NCBI GenBank assembly: GCA_034190875.2
Contig: CM067344.1
Location: 66,048,057-66,112,056 of the forward strand
From: Urechis unicinctus
Taxonomy: Eukaryota; Annelida; Polychaeta; Xenopneusta; Urechidae
Reading direction: 5' to 3'
Length of the DNA stretch: 64,000 nucleotides
Positions 36,928 through 49,200 of this stretch are shown here, piece after piece. The translations under genes and the position numbers were made by a program. The notes under the pieces are model-generated. The model was not told where the DNA came from. It did no database searches and worked only from the letters and a program-made list of their open reading frames with translations. Within the stretch, counting starts at the first letter, position 1, and each line of letters begins with the position of its first letter.

Positions 36928-39900
36928 ATGGACTCTTCAACATTGAAAGAAGAAGGAAATAAAAATTTTAAAGTGGGTAATTACGAAGATGCACTTTCAT
37001 GCTACACCAAAGCTCTAAATTTGAACTCACCAGACTCTCCAGAGGCCGCAGTTATACTGAAAAACAGAGCAGCCTGTCATCTCAAACTGGAAAAGTTTGA
37101 TGATGCAAAAGATGACTGCACAAAGGGTGAGTAAAGTCATTAGTTCAAATTGCAATCTATTGTCTGCTTTATTTTACGCTGTATCTTATTCTTGATTCAT
37201 TTGCTCCACGCAGCTCTGGAAATATCCCCAAATGACCCCAAATGCCTGTATAGGCGTTGCCAAGCCTTTGAGAATTTAGGCTCAATTGAGGCTGCATATA
37301 TGGATGCTATGAGTCTTATGAAAGTTGATCCTAAAAATTCAGCAGTCCAACCAATTCTAAGACGCCTTAACCCCATCATTCAAGATAAGGTATATGGATT
37401 TGATAGCATTTTAACTTGTGTAAATGTACTGCAAGAAAACAATTTGTTTGCAATTCTTCCTTTAAATTAAGTTAAACAGTTGTATGATTATTTTGATACA
37501 GGGACTTTAGTGTGTGCTAGTGAACCAGCTACAAACAGACTGTGATCTTTATTTGAATTGATGTGTCATATTTGGTGTGAATAGATGCAGAAGCAAAACT
37601 CAACTGATAGCAAAGTATCTCAGATGTCTGACCTTGTCTTTAACAACACTTCAGACTCAGAAGAGAAACGTAGACAGGTAAATGACAGCCAATACATGGA
37701 GCCCCAGTTTGGTAATGTAGCTAGATATGTTGACTGCCTCCTGTTTTGTTGCATAATTTCAGGGATGTGATTTGTCTGCGGATTCGCGGATTTCCGCGGA
37801 TCCGATGGCTCCATGGAACATTTCTTCGCCCCCTTTGACCCCCATTGGGGGCCTTGAGCGGCCCCCAAACCCCTCGCCAAAATTATTTCAGCCCTTCAGC
37901 TGCCAGGGCAATCACATCCCTGAATTTGCTGCATAAGTTGCAAACATTTCTTTGTCACTATCATAGGCTGCCAACAATTTGATTGTATTGGCAAAAGAAG
38001 AAGCCAGTGCAGAGATAATTTATGCTAACAATGGTGTGAAAAACTTGGAGAGACTTATTGACCTGGATAAAGACAGGGAACTGCGACTTACAGGTCTGAG
38101 GGTAATGGCTTGTTTGGTTCACAACTCCGATGAAAGGGTAAGTCACAAATGTCTGCTGTGTATGATATCATTTGTTTCATTGGAAGATCCCAGTACTTTT
38201 TTGTGGCAGTAATGTATGGGGCGTTGTGTCATTTTACAGGCATATGGGGTGTTTGAGCAAGTGGGTCTTAAGAAGCTGTGCATTTGGATGGGATCACCTG
38301 ATGAGGATTATAGTACAGCCGCTGCTTATCTCATTCAGAGCATTATAAACACAATCGCCAAGATCGATATTCTCAAAAAGGAGAGGGAAAAACATGAAAC
38401 AAAACGCAAAAGTGACCTTTCCTCCAAAATGAGGCCTTTTTCTCAGATATATGAGAGGATTTGTAAGTTCCTTGCATTCCAGTACCATTTGCTCCGTTCT
38501 AGTTGATGTTTGTTCTTTGTTGAATTGATTCCTTGCATCGTGTGTGTTGTTCAGCTGAGGATGCTATGAAGACCATTGACATGATCTTCCCAGCTTTGAT
38601 CGTGATGCTGCACCACAGTAAGGTGTCTGCTTGTGGTCGTGACAATGCCATGGAGCTTATCATAAAGTATGTTACTCGGGTAGATGGTTGTGGCTGGCCA
38701 AAGAAGTTCATAGAAGCTGGGGGTGAGACTGGCTCTTTACCTTTGTTATTCATCAGATATTGCTGTAGGGTGTATTTAAATGTCATATATAACTCTCACT
38801 ATAGATCAGTGCCAATTACAAAATCAAATTGCCTGAACTAGTCCAGTTACAATGTATGTTCTTTGCCATAAGCCTTTCAATTTGACTTAGTATTTGCAAA
38901 ATTTTCTCTTAACTGCACAGGTATGTCACAAGATGTGTTATCTCATCCAGTTATGAATTCTTGTCCATATGTAATGTGAATATCATATTTGTTGTTCAGG
39001 ATTGCAGAACTTATTAGAGGTAGCTGGAACTATTAGAGAGCATGGTGGGCTTGCAGTCAGTACCAACAGTCGCATGCATGTCTCTCTTTGTCTCTCAAAA
39101 ATATACGATGACCTGATGAGTGACCAAGAACGAGATCTGTTCATAAATGCTGTAGATGCCTATTTCACGTGAGTATATATCTTGGACCAGTGCCTTTTGC
39201 CAGTAATTCCATGCCATTTGTACCAAAATTTTGTTCAGTTTTGCAAAACAGGTATAAATATTAAACCTGATATTAAAACTGATAAAATGTACAGAGACAT
39301 GTTTGGAGACAACATAATGGAGTCCAAGGTAGAAGCTGTAATGGCTCTGTCTGCACTGTTACAAGTGAGTTGATGTTTAACTTGCTCTATGATTGTCTGT
39401 ATTTGATAATTGTACCAATTTACAACTTGTTCAACTTCACCTGTTGGTGTGATCAGGGACCTATTGATGTTGGCAACGGCATCCTTGGAAGAAAAGGTGT
39501 CCTTGAACTTTTGGTTGCTATGGCAGACTCTGGTAATGCTATACACACAGTGAGTGGATCATTTTTTTCTATGTTATCTTTGATTTGATTTCAATCTAGT
39601 TCCAGGTATTTTTCACTTACGGGTCTCCTTACTTTAAAAAAATACAGGTATATCAGACTATGCTAATAACAATTCATGCATGGATCATCTATTGTGGTTT
39701 AAACACCCCAGTCAATGGAATCAAGAAATTTATGTATGATCTTTTAGTTATTGACTTGAGTATGTAATTAATTTCCATTGTAGTAGATTTAATGGGAGGA
39801 AATTAATTGAATGTGTACAGAAATATGCTGTGGAAGCTCTGGTCCATTCTTCATCCAAGAGAGATAAAGGAAGTGTTGTGATCAAAGAGGCAACACCTGT

Positions 39901-42900
39901 ATTGAAGCAGCTTTACCAGTCCTCCAACGACTCTATCAAAGTCAGAGCCCTTGTGGTCAGTACTCGAGCTGTTATCTGGGTTTTCGAATGAAATTAATTC
40001 TTAATGATGTTGCTACTGGTGCATTTCTGGCCCAACATAAGTTTGATCTGACATGATTTCAGGGATTGTGCAAACTGGGGTCTATTGGTGGAAGTGATGC
40101 CAGTACAAAGAGTTTTGCAGAAGGATCTACACAAACATTGGCAAAAGCTTGCAGAAAGTAAATAGCTGTACTTCAGTTATTACCTTCATATTTGTTATAT
40201 TAATGGAGATAGTGATTTTTAAGCTTGATTGTGCTTGTTATTTCAGATACCTCTGCAATCCTACTAAAGACACTGACTTACGTAAATGGGCTGCCGAGGG
40301 GCTGGCCTACCTTACTCTGGATGCAGATGTCAAGGATGACTTGTCTGCAGACAGTGAAGCTCTCAAATCACTTATTGATCTCACCAAGGTAATTATGTGA
40401 ATGGTACTTAGGTTAGTTCAAGTTTCATTGAGTAACTTTGTGAAAAAAATCTTCTGTCTCTCAAAATGTTTAAACAATGCTCAATGGTTGTGTAACAGGT
40501 TGCAGACAAGGGTATTGTTTATCCAATAGCGCAAGTACTGGTGAATATCACAAACAGTTATGATAAAAAGGAAATAGCCCCAGAAATGTTGGAGCTTGCC
40601 AAGTTTGCTCAACAACATGTGCCTGAAATACATGAGAAGGTGTGAAGTTATTTCCTTAGCTGTTTTGCTCTCCTGAGTTTTGAGGTCGTACAGGATAATT
40701 GTAATTAGCCTGTAGCACCGACACTCTGTTTCTGATGCCAAGCTCTTGAGCGCTCTTTACACTGAGAGAAGCTGGGCACTCAGTATCAGCTTTGGACTAC
40801 GAAGCTTGACATCTAAAACCGGGTGCCTGCGGTGTGTTGTGATCGATTTACATATGGACTGTTGTGTAGGATACAGATGAACATACAGCTATTCGAGTGA
40901 AGAAACTTGTTGAAGCTGGAGTGGTCAATGGCCTGGTGGCACTATCTAAAGCAGACAGTAACAGCACACGCGAGCTACTTGCAAGGTATCTATTAGCATT
41001 TTCACATTCATCTTATCCTCCCTTGTCAATTCCACTCTTAATTGCTCACCATGTGCAATTAATAAGCTTGTAGGTTCTTTTACAGAATTAAATGAAATGT
41101 TACTTTCTTTAGAGTCATAAGTCAACTTTCATCAAAGTTTGTTTATAAGGAATGGTGATTTTGTATCATTGTGCACACAAGACTATCACCTGTTAACGGT
41201 CTTAAGCAAGTACAATAGCTGTGTCAAAATAGATTGGCCTAAATGCCAACCGCATGTCTTCCGACAGCAAGTTTGGCGACCAAATATACGGTATCAACAA
41301 GATGCGACAAAACTTGTTGTTGAGCAAATCATAGCCTTTTTGTCAATTGACTGATGGACACTGTGACCTTGAAAAGTAATTTAAGGTCAACCATTCTACA
41401 TCAAGTCAGTCAGCATTGTATTTCTGGTGTCAATATGGTCACAAAAGCTTTAGTCGTTATAAAGTTATTGCATATATTTAAAATCTAGTATTCTTGGTCT
41501 GAATAACATAACTAACAAACATACAAAGTTTTGACCAGCTAGTTGCATTAGTTATGGAACTGTGTGAAAAAAGTTAAAATGTTCAATAGGGCTGCAAATT
41601 GATGGGCACAAATCGCACAAGCACCACATTTTGAACTGTCCAGAAAATATCTGAACAAAAAAATACAAAAGTAATATCTTTGGAAGACATAGTAATATAG
41701 TTTCTATTGAATATGCCATTTCATCCTCAAGTTCATTGATACATCTATACACCTGTGGAATAAACTGCTGAAACAAAGAAATGTGTGTGTCTAGGGTGTT
41801 CTTAGCTGTATGTAAAGACGACGCCAACAGAGGCCTTGTTGTCCAACAAGGTGGTGCTAAGGTAGGTGCATAATATCATAACAGAATGCTCAGGTGATTT
41901 GTCATCATCAATAGAATTGCTTTTATTTTCTAGTAGAATATGTAATTTTGATTTATCAAGATAATACTGGTTGATAAAAATTAATTTGATTGTATGTAGG
42001 CACTCATTCCTCTGGCCACAGAAAGCACTGATATTGGAAAGGTCAAGGCTGCTCAAGCTCTGGCCAAAGTTGCAATAACTAACAACCCAGCGATAGCATT
42101 CCCAGGGCAGAGGGTAAGCTTGTTAAACATCTACTATCATTTGATAAATTCTATATTCACCCTGGCATCATTTCCATGTACTGTACCCTGCACCTGTGTT
42201 AATAGGCTTGTGAGGTTGTCAGACCATTGCTACGACTGCTTGAAGTGGCGCGGGCTGCAATAGAGAACTTCGAGGGGCTCATGGCACTCACAAATCTAGC
42301 CAGCATGAATGAAAGTGTCAGGTAAAAGATCACAGGCTGAATTTATGAGATGATAAAGCTTATATGTATGACATACCTGGTACTTTTCTAGTTGATAGAT
42401 TTGTAGGTAAATAACAGTCTGTTGGAATTATGCTTTGATAAATAATTGCATATAGATATTGCATATCAACAATTTTTCACATTGTTCTGTGAGTCAAATT
42501 CTATCAATTGATATGTAATGTCCACAAATTAAGATAGCTGGATAGTTGACCAAATAGATATTGTAGGATATAGTGATGTGATGTTGTATTATGGGTAATG
42601 ATGAGGAGTTGTTGTTTTGGCTTGCAGGCAGCGTATTTTGGATAATTATAAAGTGACGTTGTTTTGCCTTGCAGGCAGCGTATTATGGACAATTATAAAG
42701 TGACGCTGTTTTGCCTTGCAGGCAGCGTATTTTGGACAATTATAAAGTGACGTTTTGCCTTGCAGGCAGCATATTGTGGACAATTATAAAGTGACGCTGT
42801 TTTGCCTTGCAGGCAGCGTATTTTGGACAATTATAAAGTGATGTTGTTTTGCCTTGCAGGCGGTGTATTGTGGACAATTATAAAGTGACGTTGTTTTGCC

Positions 42901-44715
42901 TTGCAGGCGGCGTATTGTGCAGGAGAAGGGTGTGAGTCAGGTGGAATATTACTGCTATGAAGATCATGAACAGCTCAAGATTGCTGCATTTGAATGCATG
43001 TGTAACCTGGCCATGGACAGTGGGGTAAGTCAGACACCCCCTGGCTGTCTGCTCAAACACTATTCTGTATAATAATTCATAATATTCATAATATGCCTAC
43101 AAATAAAGGATTGTTTGATTTATTTTTGTTCTGTAATATATAGTTATAAACAGTAAAAATGTGCTTGTCAAAGTGACCAATTTAGTTGATTGCCACGTGT
43201 ACTAGACAACAGTGCTTCATGTTACTTGCATATCTATTCAGATTGTGACACATTACCTACAAAAACATTATTTAAAGATTATGTTTGATAACTGTTGTTT
43301 TATTCAAGTCAATTGGATGAAAAATAACCATTCCTCAATTATTTTCCATGGAGGTCCTTTTTTTTAGATTTCATAATAGGTCAGCAGTCAAAGGTGATCA
43401 GGAATCCCCAGGCAGAAGAAAAAAATTGCTTCAGGATACAGTTGGTTAATAAGGAGGGAGTGAACAGGGGTGTGCATCACCACATTTGGGAGGCTTGTTA
43501 TCCCTTGAGCTGTATTATAACTTGGCAGGTATAAGTGAGTGGAAGGGGTCAAGGTGATGAAATGGTGTGGAACAAGGAAGTTTGCCAGACGGTTTAGGGG
43601 CTAACGGGGACAATAATAAATCTTGAACACCAATCCTCTGTTTTTGTGTGAATGATGGGCTATTCGACTAGTATAGCCATACCTTACAACACAATGATTC
43701 ACTTTGTGTCCATGTAGGTCCAGGAGATGTACCTTGGTGACAATGACCGCGTCAAGCTACTGGTGCTATCCTGTGCTGATGAGGAGGTGAAGCTGGTTAG
43801 GGCTGTGTCTGGTACACTAGCTATGCTTGCAGCTGACCATGACGAAATATGTCACAAAATCACCACTGTAAGTTAGTTGTGTGGCAATAAGCACATGCCC
43901 AAACACTTCATTCCCTTATGTCTTATTAATGTGATTTCATTTCTTTGGCTAGAAACATATAATTAATCCTTGCTGTACATCCTAAAAACTGCAGCTACAG
44001 AATTATAATAGCTCTTTTAATGTATTTATAATGTTGTTTTTACAGTGCACGGATGCCTGGTTTGAGAATCTGCAATGCTTGGCAGCCCATGATGTACCTG
44101 ACCTACAGTACAGAGGAGTCTTCATACTGAACTGTATCATGCATGCTGACAAGGGGCTTGCCAGCAAGATAGTGGAGAGCTCCATGTTAGAGGTTAGTCT
44201 GTTCTGTAGTTGACCTAATTAGTCAGCCTTCCTCTCCCATTACCTATGTGAATCCACTCCATAATGCCATACATAACATACGATGTCTTGCTGTAATTGT
44301 GTTAGTACATATAAGGCAGCAGACACTGCTTGCTATGCTGATTACTATAACACATGCCTTTTTTAGTCCTCTTGCAGCCTGTATGCTCCAAGTGCATTAA
44401 GGAGGACAGGTTAAGAGTCCATGTAGCCTGTTGCACAATTTTTCTTTTCAAGTACTCGTTGGTACGTTTGAATTTTTACAAAATGGTCTAAATGGTGCAT
44501 GTTTAATGTGTTGTAGATACCAGGATGTAGGTTGTGGTGATTTGAAAGAATGTAGAGTTGGATATTGTGTGTGTGTATGTGTGTGTCAGGTGTTGATGGC
44601 TGTCTCTAGACTAGAAGAGCCAGAGAGACAAGCTGCTCGAGACAGTGCACTTTCTGCTCTACAGCAGGCTGTGGAGTTTGGTCTCATCCAGCCTAATAAA
44701 GTTACACCTTCCTAG
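36928..44715 (+). CDS. UNC45: UNC45 myosin chaperone (TPR + UCS domains), 21 exons
   Basis: Coding exons are 36928-37126, 37214-37389, 37585-37677, 37967-38137, 38240-38462, 38555-38722, 39000-39168, 39295-39364, 39457-39549, 39821-39955, 40063-40157, 40247-40388, 40499-40639, 40870-40985, 41795-41861, 42000-42113, 42206-42321, 42907-43024, 43718-43867, 44046-44192 and 44590-44715. Phases agree and give 942 aa, the usual length. UNC45 is an Hsp90 co-chaperone that folds the myosin motor domain. The first ~120 residues are TPR repeats ([20 protein letters not shown]). A central armadillo-like region and the UCS domain follow, with [35 protein letters not shown] and [14 protein letters not shown] matching the family. 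The end [10 protein letters not shown] is the familiar UNC45 C-terminus. Exon 8 is set at 39295 because only this acceptor keeps the frame. A splice-acceptor minisatellite precedes exon 18. Confidence 0.95.
37758..37924. mobile_element. Short fold-back element/MITE in UNC45 intron 3
   Basis: Perfect 15-base terminal inverted repeats, TTCAGGGATGTGATT at 37758-37772 and AATCACATCCCTGAA at 37910-37924, bound a 167-bp GC-rich body unlike the AT-rich intron around it. An internal CCCCCATTGGGGG hairpin is visible. Similar flanks (GCATAA on both sides) hint at a target duplication but are not aligned exactly to the ends. Confidence 0.7.
42610..42915 (+). repeat. 47-bp minisatellite repeating the 3' splice site before UNC45 exon 18
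   Basis: Units read TTTTGCCTTGCAG|GCAGCGTATT, then TGGACAATTATAAAGTGACG. The AG|G junction occurs before 42628, 42675, 42722, 42766, 42813, 42860 and 42907, a period of 47 (one 44). The last is the functional acceptor: its exon reads CGGCGTATTGTGCAGGAGAA and keeps the frame. Each unit thus contains polypyrimidine tract, acceptor and the first ~10 exon bases. Confidence 0.95.
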
Positions 44716-44927
44716 CTATACATCAAACACAAACTATTGGCTGCATTGACTTGAGTTGGTCTTTTATACAATGTGTTGTGATTGATGTGTCGTTGCAAGT
44801 GTGCCTTAATTTATATAATTGTTCCTTGTATGGAGGAGAGTTTTGTTGTGTCAGAGTTGTTTATTACTGCATATATGTTGCTTTTATATCAGTTCAACTG
44901 GTTGTATTCTGTTAATTCATGTTGGCC

Positions 44928-44933
44928 AATAAA
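44928..44933 (+). promoter_or_regulatory. Poly(A) signal AATAAA for UNC45
   Basis: A canonical hexamer lies 213 bases after the stop codon, followed by a T/G-rich stretch. Confidence 0.5.
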
Positions 44934-45975
44934 GTTGTTGAATGTGGTCGATATTGCGGATAGACTAGGTGCTCCTTATATTTGTCATTCGCCATTTTAT
45001 CACTGCCTGCACAAAACCTACAATCCACCTGGATTTTGCATCTCTTTATGTGAGGTCTGCTAACCAGGTTGTGCCTTTGGAAATCTCCATAAACCAATCT
45101 ATTTAGTAAGATAATGCCAGCAAACCTCTTCAACATATACAACCAATAACAAAACTTGAATGATTTGTGCTTTTGTTATTGAATTGTTATTGTGACCTCT
45201 CAACAACTCTGCTATGATTTGAAGGTCAATGGACTGACTGCAATTTATATTATGTTTGCTAAACAAAGCATTTTTGCCCCTTCTCAGAATGTTTGTTTTT
45301 GTAATGTTTTAAGTTCATCATAAATGTTTTTGTATTGTCAGTATATCTTCAATGCCTATTTATATTGATATTTCATGATAAAAAAATAAATGGAAAATAC
45401 TTATTTGTGAGGAACTCAAATAATATATAGATGTTGTCAAAGTCAAAGATTAAATCCTTTAATACACCTGGGTATGCCAAGTGTATCTTGTTAATACACT
45501 GTTTTGAATATGATGGGTGGCAATATCGGCACAGAGCTAGTAGCTTAGCTAAGAGGGTTCACTCTGATTGACTTATGTGGCGAGTGTTTCTAGAGTGAAG
45601 ACACTGACAGCAAATCAACAAAAGCACATCGGACTTGATTGTGTTAAAAGTCGTGGAGTCATCTTCTTGGTCATGGCAACCTTGCCTCCAAATTTCCATG
45701 TGGTTTTAGGATGGACCTTATGACAAACTACGTGCTGGCACGGGGCGGTTTCAATATTTTGTCGGGAGTGAAACCTCTTAGCGAAGGTATATGCTCTTTG
45801 ATATCGGTCTATGGTGAAAGGTTAAGGGGTGATAATGAATCATACTTGTTGGGTGTGCAATAACATGTCAGAAGTTAGTTTTTTAATCACCAGAAACAAA
45901 AAAGGTTAAATTGAAGGGAAAAAAATCACCATTCTCAGAAAAGCAATAACTTTACAAAAAACTTTCTATTTCTAC

Positions 45976-46009
45976 AAAATACACACCTCTGACCAGAGGT
46001 GTGTATTTT
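45976..46009. repeat. Perfect inverted repeat (15-bp arms, 4-base loop)
   Basis: AAAATACACACCTCT, loop GACC, then AGAGGTGTGTATTTT. It lies between the 3' ends of UNC45 and ADHFE1. It could form a stem in RNA from either strand; any role in 3'-end formation is speculation. Confidence 0.95.
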
Positions 46010-46237
46010 ATATCAAAGAAATTGTTTTAATCAAAAACAATTTTATGATACAATCCAGCAAAATGTTGCTAAAAACTCCATTCAGACTTACCTGGGTATA
46101 TTTGTTATACATCTCTTACCATGCAATAGTTCTTTTCAAATAATTAACAAATGAAGCATCATTCCTATCAACTGATTCTAGAGCACTATATCTGAATCAC
46201 CAGTACTTCAATGGAACCTGGTGAGTATTTGCGGAAA

Positions 46238-49200
46238 TCAATAGACTTTCATAGATTCTTCAAACATATTGGCCAGGTCCTCCTCTGATTGAGGCCTGGG
46301 TGCCAGTTTAGTTACCCTTTGCTGTAATAAAACAAACTTTACATTGACAACATCCGTTTTATCAATCAGTATTTTATTTATTACTTAATAATAGATTTAA
46401 TTGGTTGTTACTGATTACTGAAATACAGGTTTACCTGAGGAAGGGTGCCCTTAACAAGGTCTGGAATATCACTGTGTGTGTAGCCAAGTGCCAGCAGACC
46501 ATCATCAACCCTCAGGTCATACATGTACTGGCGGACAACATCAGCTAATATGAGACCGGCATCCTCCTTCTTCTTGTTTCTGATGTCAGCTCCTGCAAAG
46601 TCAGAAGCCTAATGAGTTCTTTTGTCTCAACCATGGGGCATTTTGTAACTGCATTGTATATATTCAGAGGTACTTTATATTTCCCCAATGTCACATTCAC
46701 ATTGAGAAGATAATTTAACAGCTGTTTATCTAAAGACAAGGTGGGAGTACCTAACAGTTCAGCAGCTTCCAAATGCCTCTCTGGACACATGGGATAAGTG
46801 AACTTGAAGACCGATGGGGCAGTCATGACCACAGACAATCCATGAGGCTGAAGCATATGGCCACAAGTTATCACACATTTCTTTAATTTTCATATAAGGT
46901 TGTTAAACCCTATTTGTGGAATCAATTATTAGTGAATGGGGGAGGTTAATAATGCAATGATGCTAAGAAAAAAGAGAAACTCACAACAATGGGGTGGTCT
47001 TTGCTGTAGTCATCAGAGTAGTAGTTCTTCACATTACCGGCTATGGGGTATGACATTCCATGACTGCAATGAAATGACTATTGAATTCATTACCCATAAC
47101 ACCATGAAGCTTTTACAACATTCATTGATATACTGACCACAGATGGACACCAGCATTGCCGAAACCTATACCAGCAAACACACTGGCAAGGTGCATGTTT
47201 GATCGTGCCTCGAGATCCTGGTTGTCATTCACAGCCCTGGAGCAAAACAGCCAAGAATATCATTTATCGTGGTTTCAATGGCTGGCCAATCAACGCTTTT
47301 GAGCTGTGTTTGCGCATGGCGCCCCATCACTTCAGCATAACAAAGATGGCGGATCAACAGATTCAGCCAAACGCATTTGCATGGCAAATTCCGATTGGCC
47401 AATCTGTTATGGTGGTTTTCATTTGAGCGGACAGAAACCTGGCCACAATTGTGCAGTTTTCTCGGTGATCTATCCCAAGACCCTTGAGCCAAAGTTGCCA
47501 GTCAGGGTGTGGCGGCTCAAGAGAATGGGGACCTAGCTAACCTCATAGAGGATAGCCTTACAAGCTAACCACTAGATAATAGCTATTAGGAGCTAACTTC
47601 AATATGATCACCTCAGATGCTGACCTCAACATGACATATTATTTGCCAATTCCATTCTGAGCTTTGCAAGAGCACCATAAACTCACCTCAATTCCAGCAT
47701 TATCTCAATTAACTGCCCTCTGCATGACAATCTCTAGCTCAAACCTCGTCCAGTTAATATTATGAATAAAACTCCTCTACATGCTAACTTCATTATGAAT
47801 TCTTCTTAAATCCTACCTCAATATTGAAAACCTCATCACCTCACAAGCTTACATCCTGGAATTCTATTTCATGATTGATTCTCTGCTATTATATCTATGA
47901 CAACTTATGTTCTAGACATTGAATTAATAATGGATATTCAACAATGAAGTAATGGTACCTCCTGAAATATTCAACAATGAAGTAATGGTACCTCCTGAAA
48001 TATTCAACAATGAAGTAATGGTACCCCCTGAAATATTCAACAATGAAGTAATGGTACCTCCTGAAATATTCAACAAAGAAGTAATGGTACCTCCTGAAAT
48101 ATTCAACAATGAAGTAATGGTACCTCCTGAAATATTTTGCCACAATCTGCAGGGCATGTTTTGACCAGACATCAGATATTGGATTGCTTCCTTGATATGC
48201 CGGCCTGAGTTTGGGATCTTCAGGTCTAGGTGAGCGTTCATTATAGGGAAGTGCAGTGAAAGATTCCAAAGCATGGCTGAAACAGAATTTAAAACAAAAT
48301 CTTTAATACAGTTATAATGCAATCAAATAGATTCTTTAGTCAAGCAAAATAGACTTTTGTTCTCACCACAGAACATCAAAACCACTGTAGCAAGTCACTC
48401 GCTCTGGCATAGTGAGAGTAAGGAGAGGGTCCACAATACCAAGAATGGGGCGAATTGCACGACTTGCGATACCTGAAATGAACACAAATAATGAAGATGT
48501 ACAATGAAGAAAAGAATGCAGACTTTTATTCTGAAACAAGTACAAAAGTGCAATATATACCAGTCTTTGCTTTGAGGGGCTCATAGTCAAAGATGGCTGC
48601 TCCTGTCGTCTCACTACCAGTTCCAGCAGTGGTGGGCACTGTATGTGCAAAGCAATTCAATAAAAGTTAACTAAGTGATTTGAACATCCCCATAGTCATG
48701 ATCTTTTGATAAACTCAAATGGAAATGTTGAGGACTGTAATAGAATTTAATATAAAACAGATAAAGGCAGCCATTTTATCACACTTTCATATGAAAGACA
48801 CTAACCTGCCACCAAAGGTTTGACGATATGAGTAACAGGAAGGCCCTTTCCTACAGGTGCATTGACGTAATCCAGGAAATCAGCGTCAGGGTTAGATGCG
48901 TATAAGTTGGCAGCTTTGCATGTGTCAATCACAGATCCCCCACCAAATGCAAGAAAGGCATCATAACGTCCTACCTTGGCAAAGTCTATAGCCTGTTTGA
49001 AACTTAACCCAGTGGACAATTAATTGAGTTCACTGGAGGATACAGCATGCTATGAGGAATATATGTTGCTTGAAGTTCTGTGACCCACCATTTATGAAAC
49101 ATAACCACATTATGTAAGCTCACAAAGTATGAGTCGATTTTCTACCACTTGTCCTCACCTCGTGTCTGTTGGTTCCACACGGACCTGATCATAGACATCA

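Larger units (their letters stand above)
44716..46237. other. Intergenic region between convergent UNC45 and ADHFE1
   Basis: Contains the UNC45 3' UTR with AATAAA at 44928-44933 and a perfect 34-base hairpin at 45976-46009. No additional exon is recognised; ORFs at 44782-45063 and 44912-45142 have no family features. Confidence 0.6.

Noticed and set aside
39239..39294. UNC45 exon 8 starting at 39239 or 39252
   Set aside because: Those acceptors do not fit phase 2 of the previous exon. Only the acceptor before 39295 does, and the resulting sequence matches UNC45.
44782..45142. ORFs between UNC45 and ADHFE1
   Set aside because: They lie in the UNC45 3' UTR and flank, in AT-rich sequence, with no family match or splice context.
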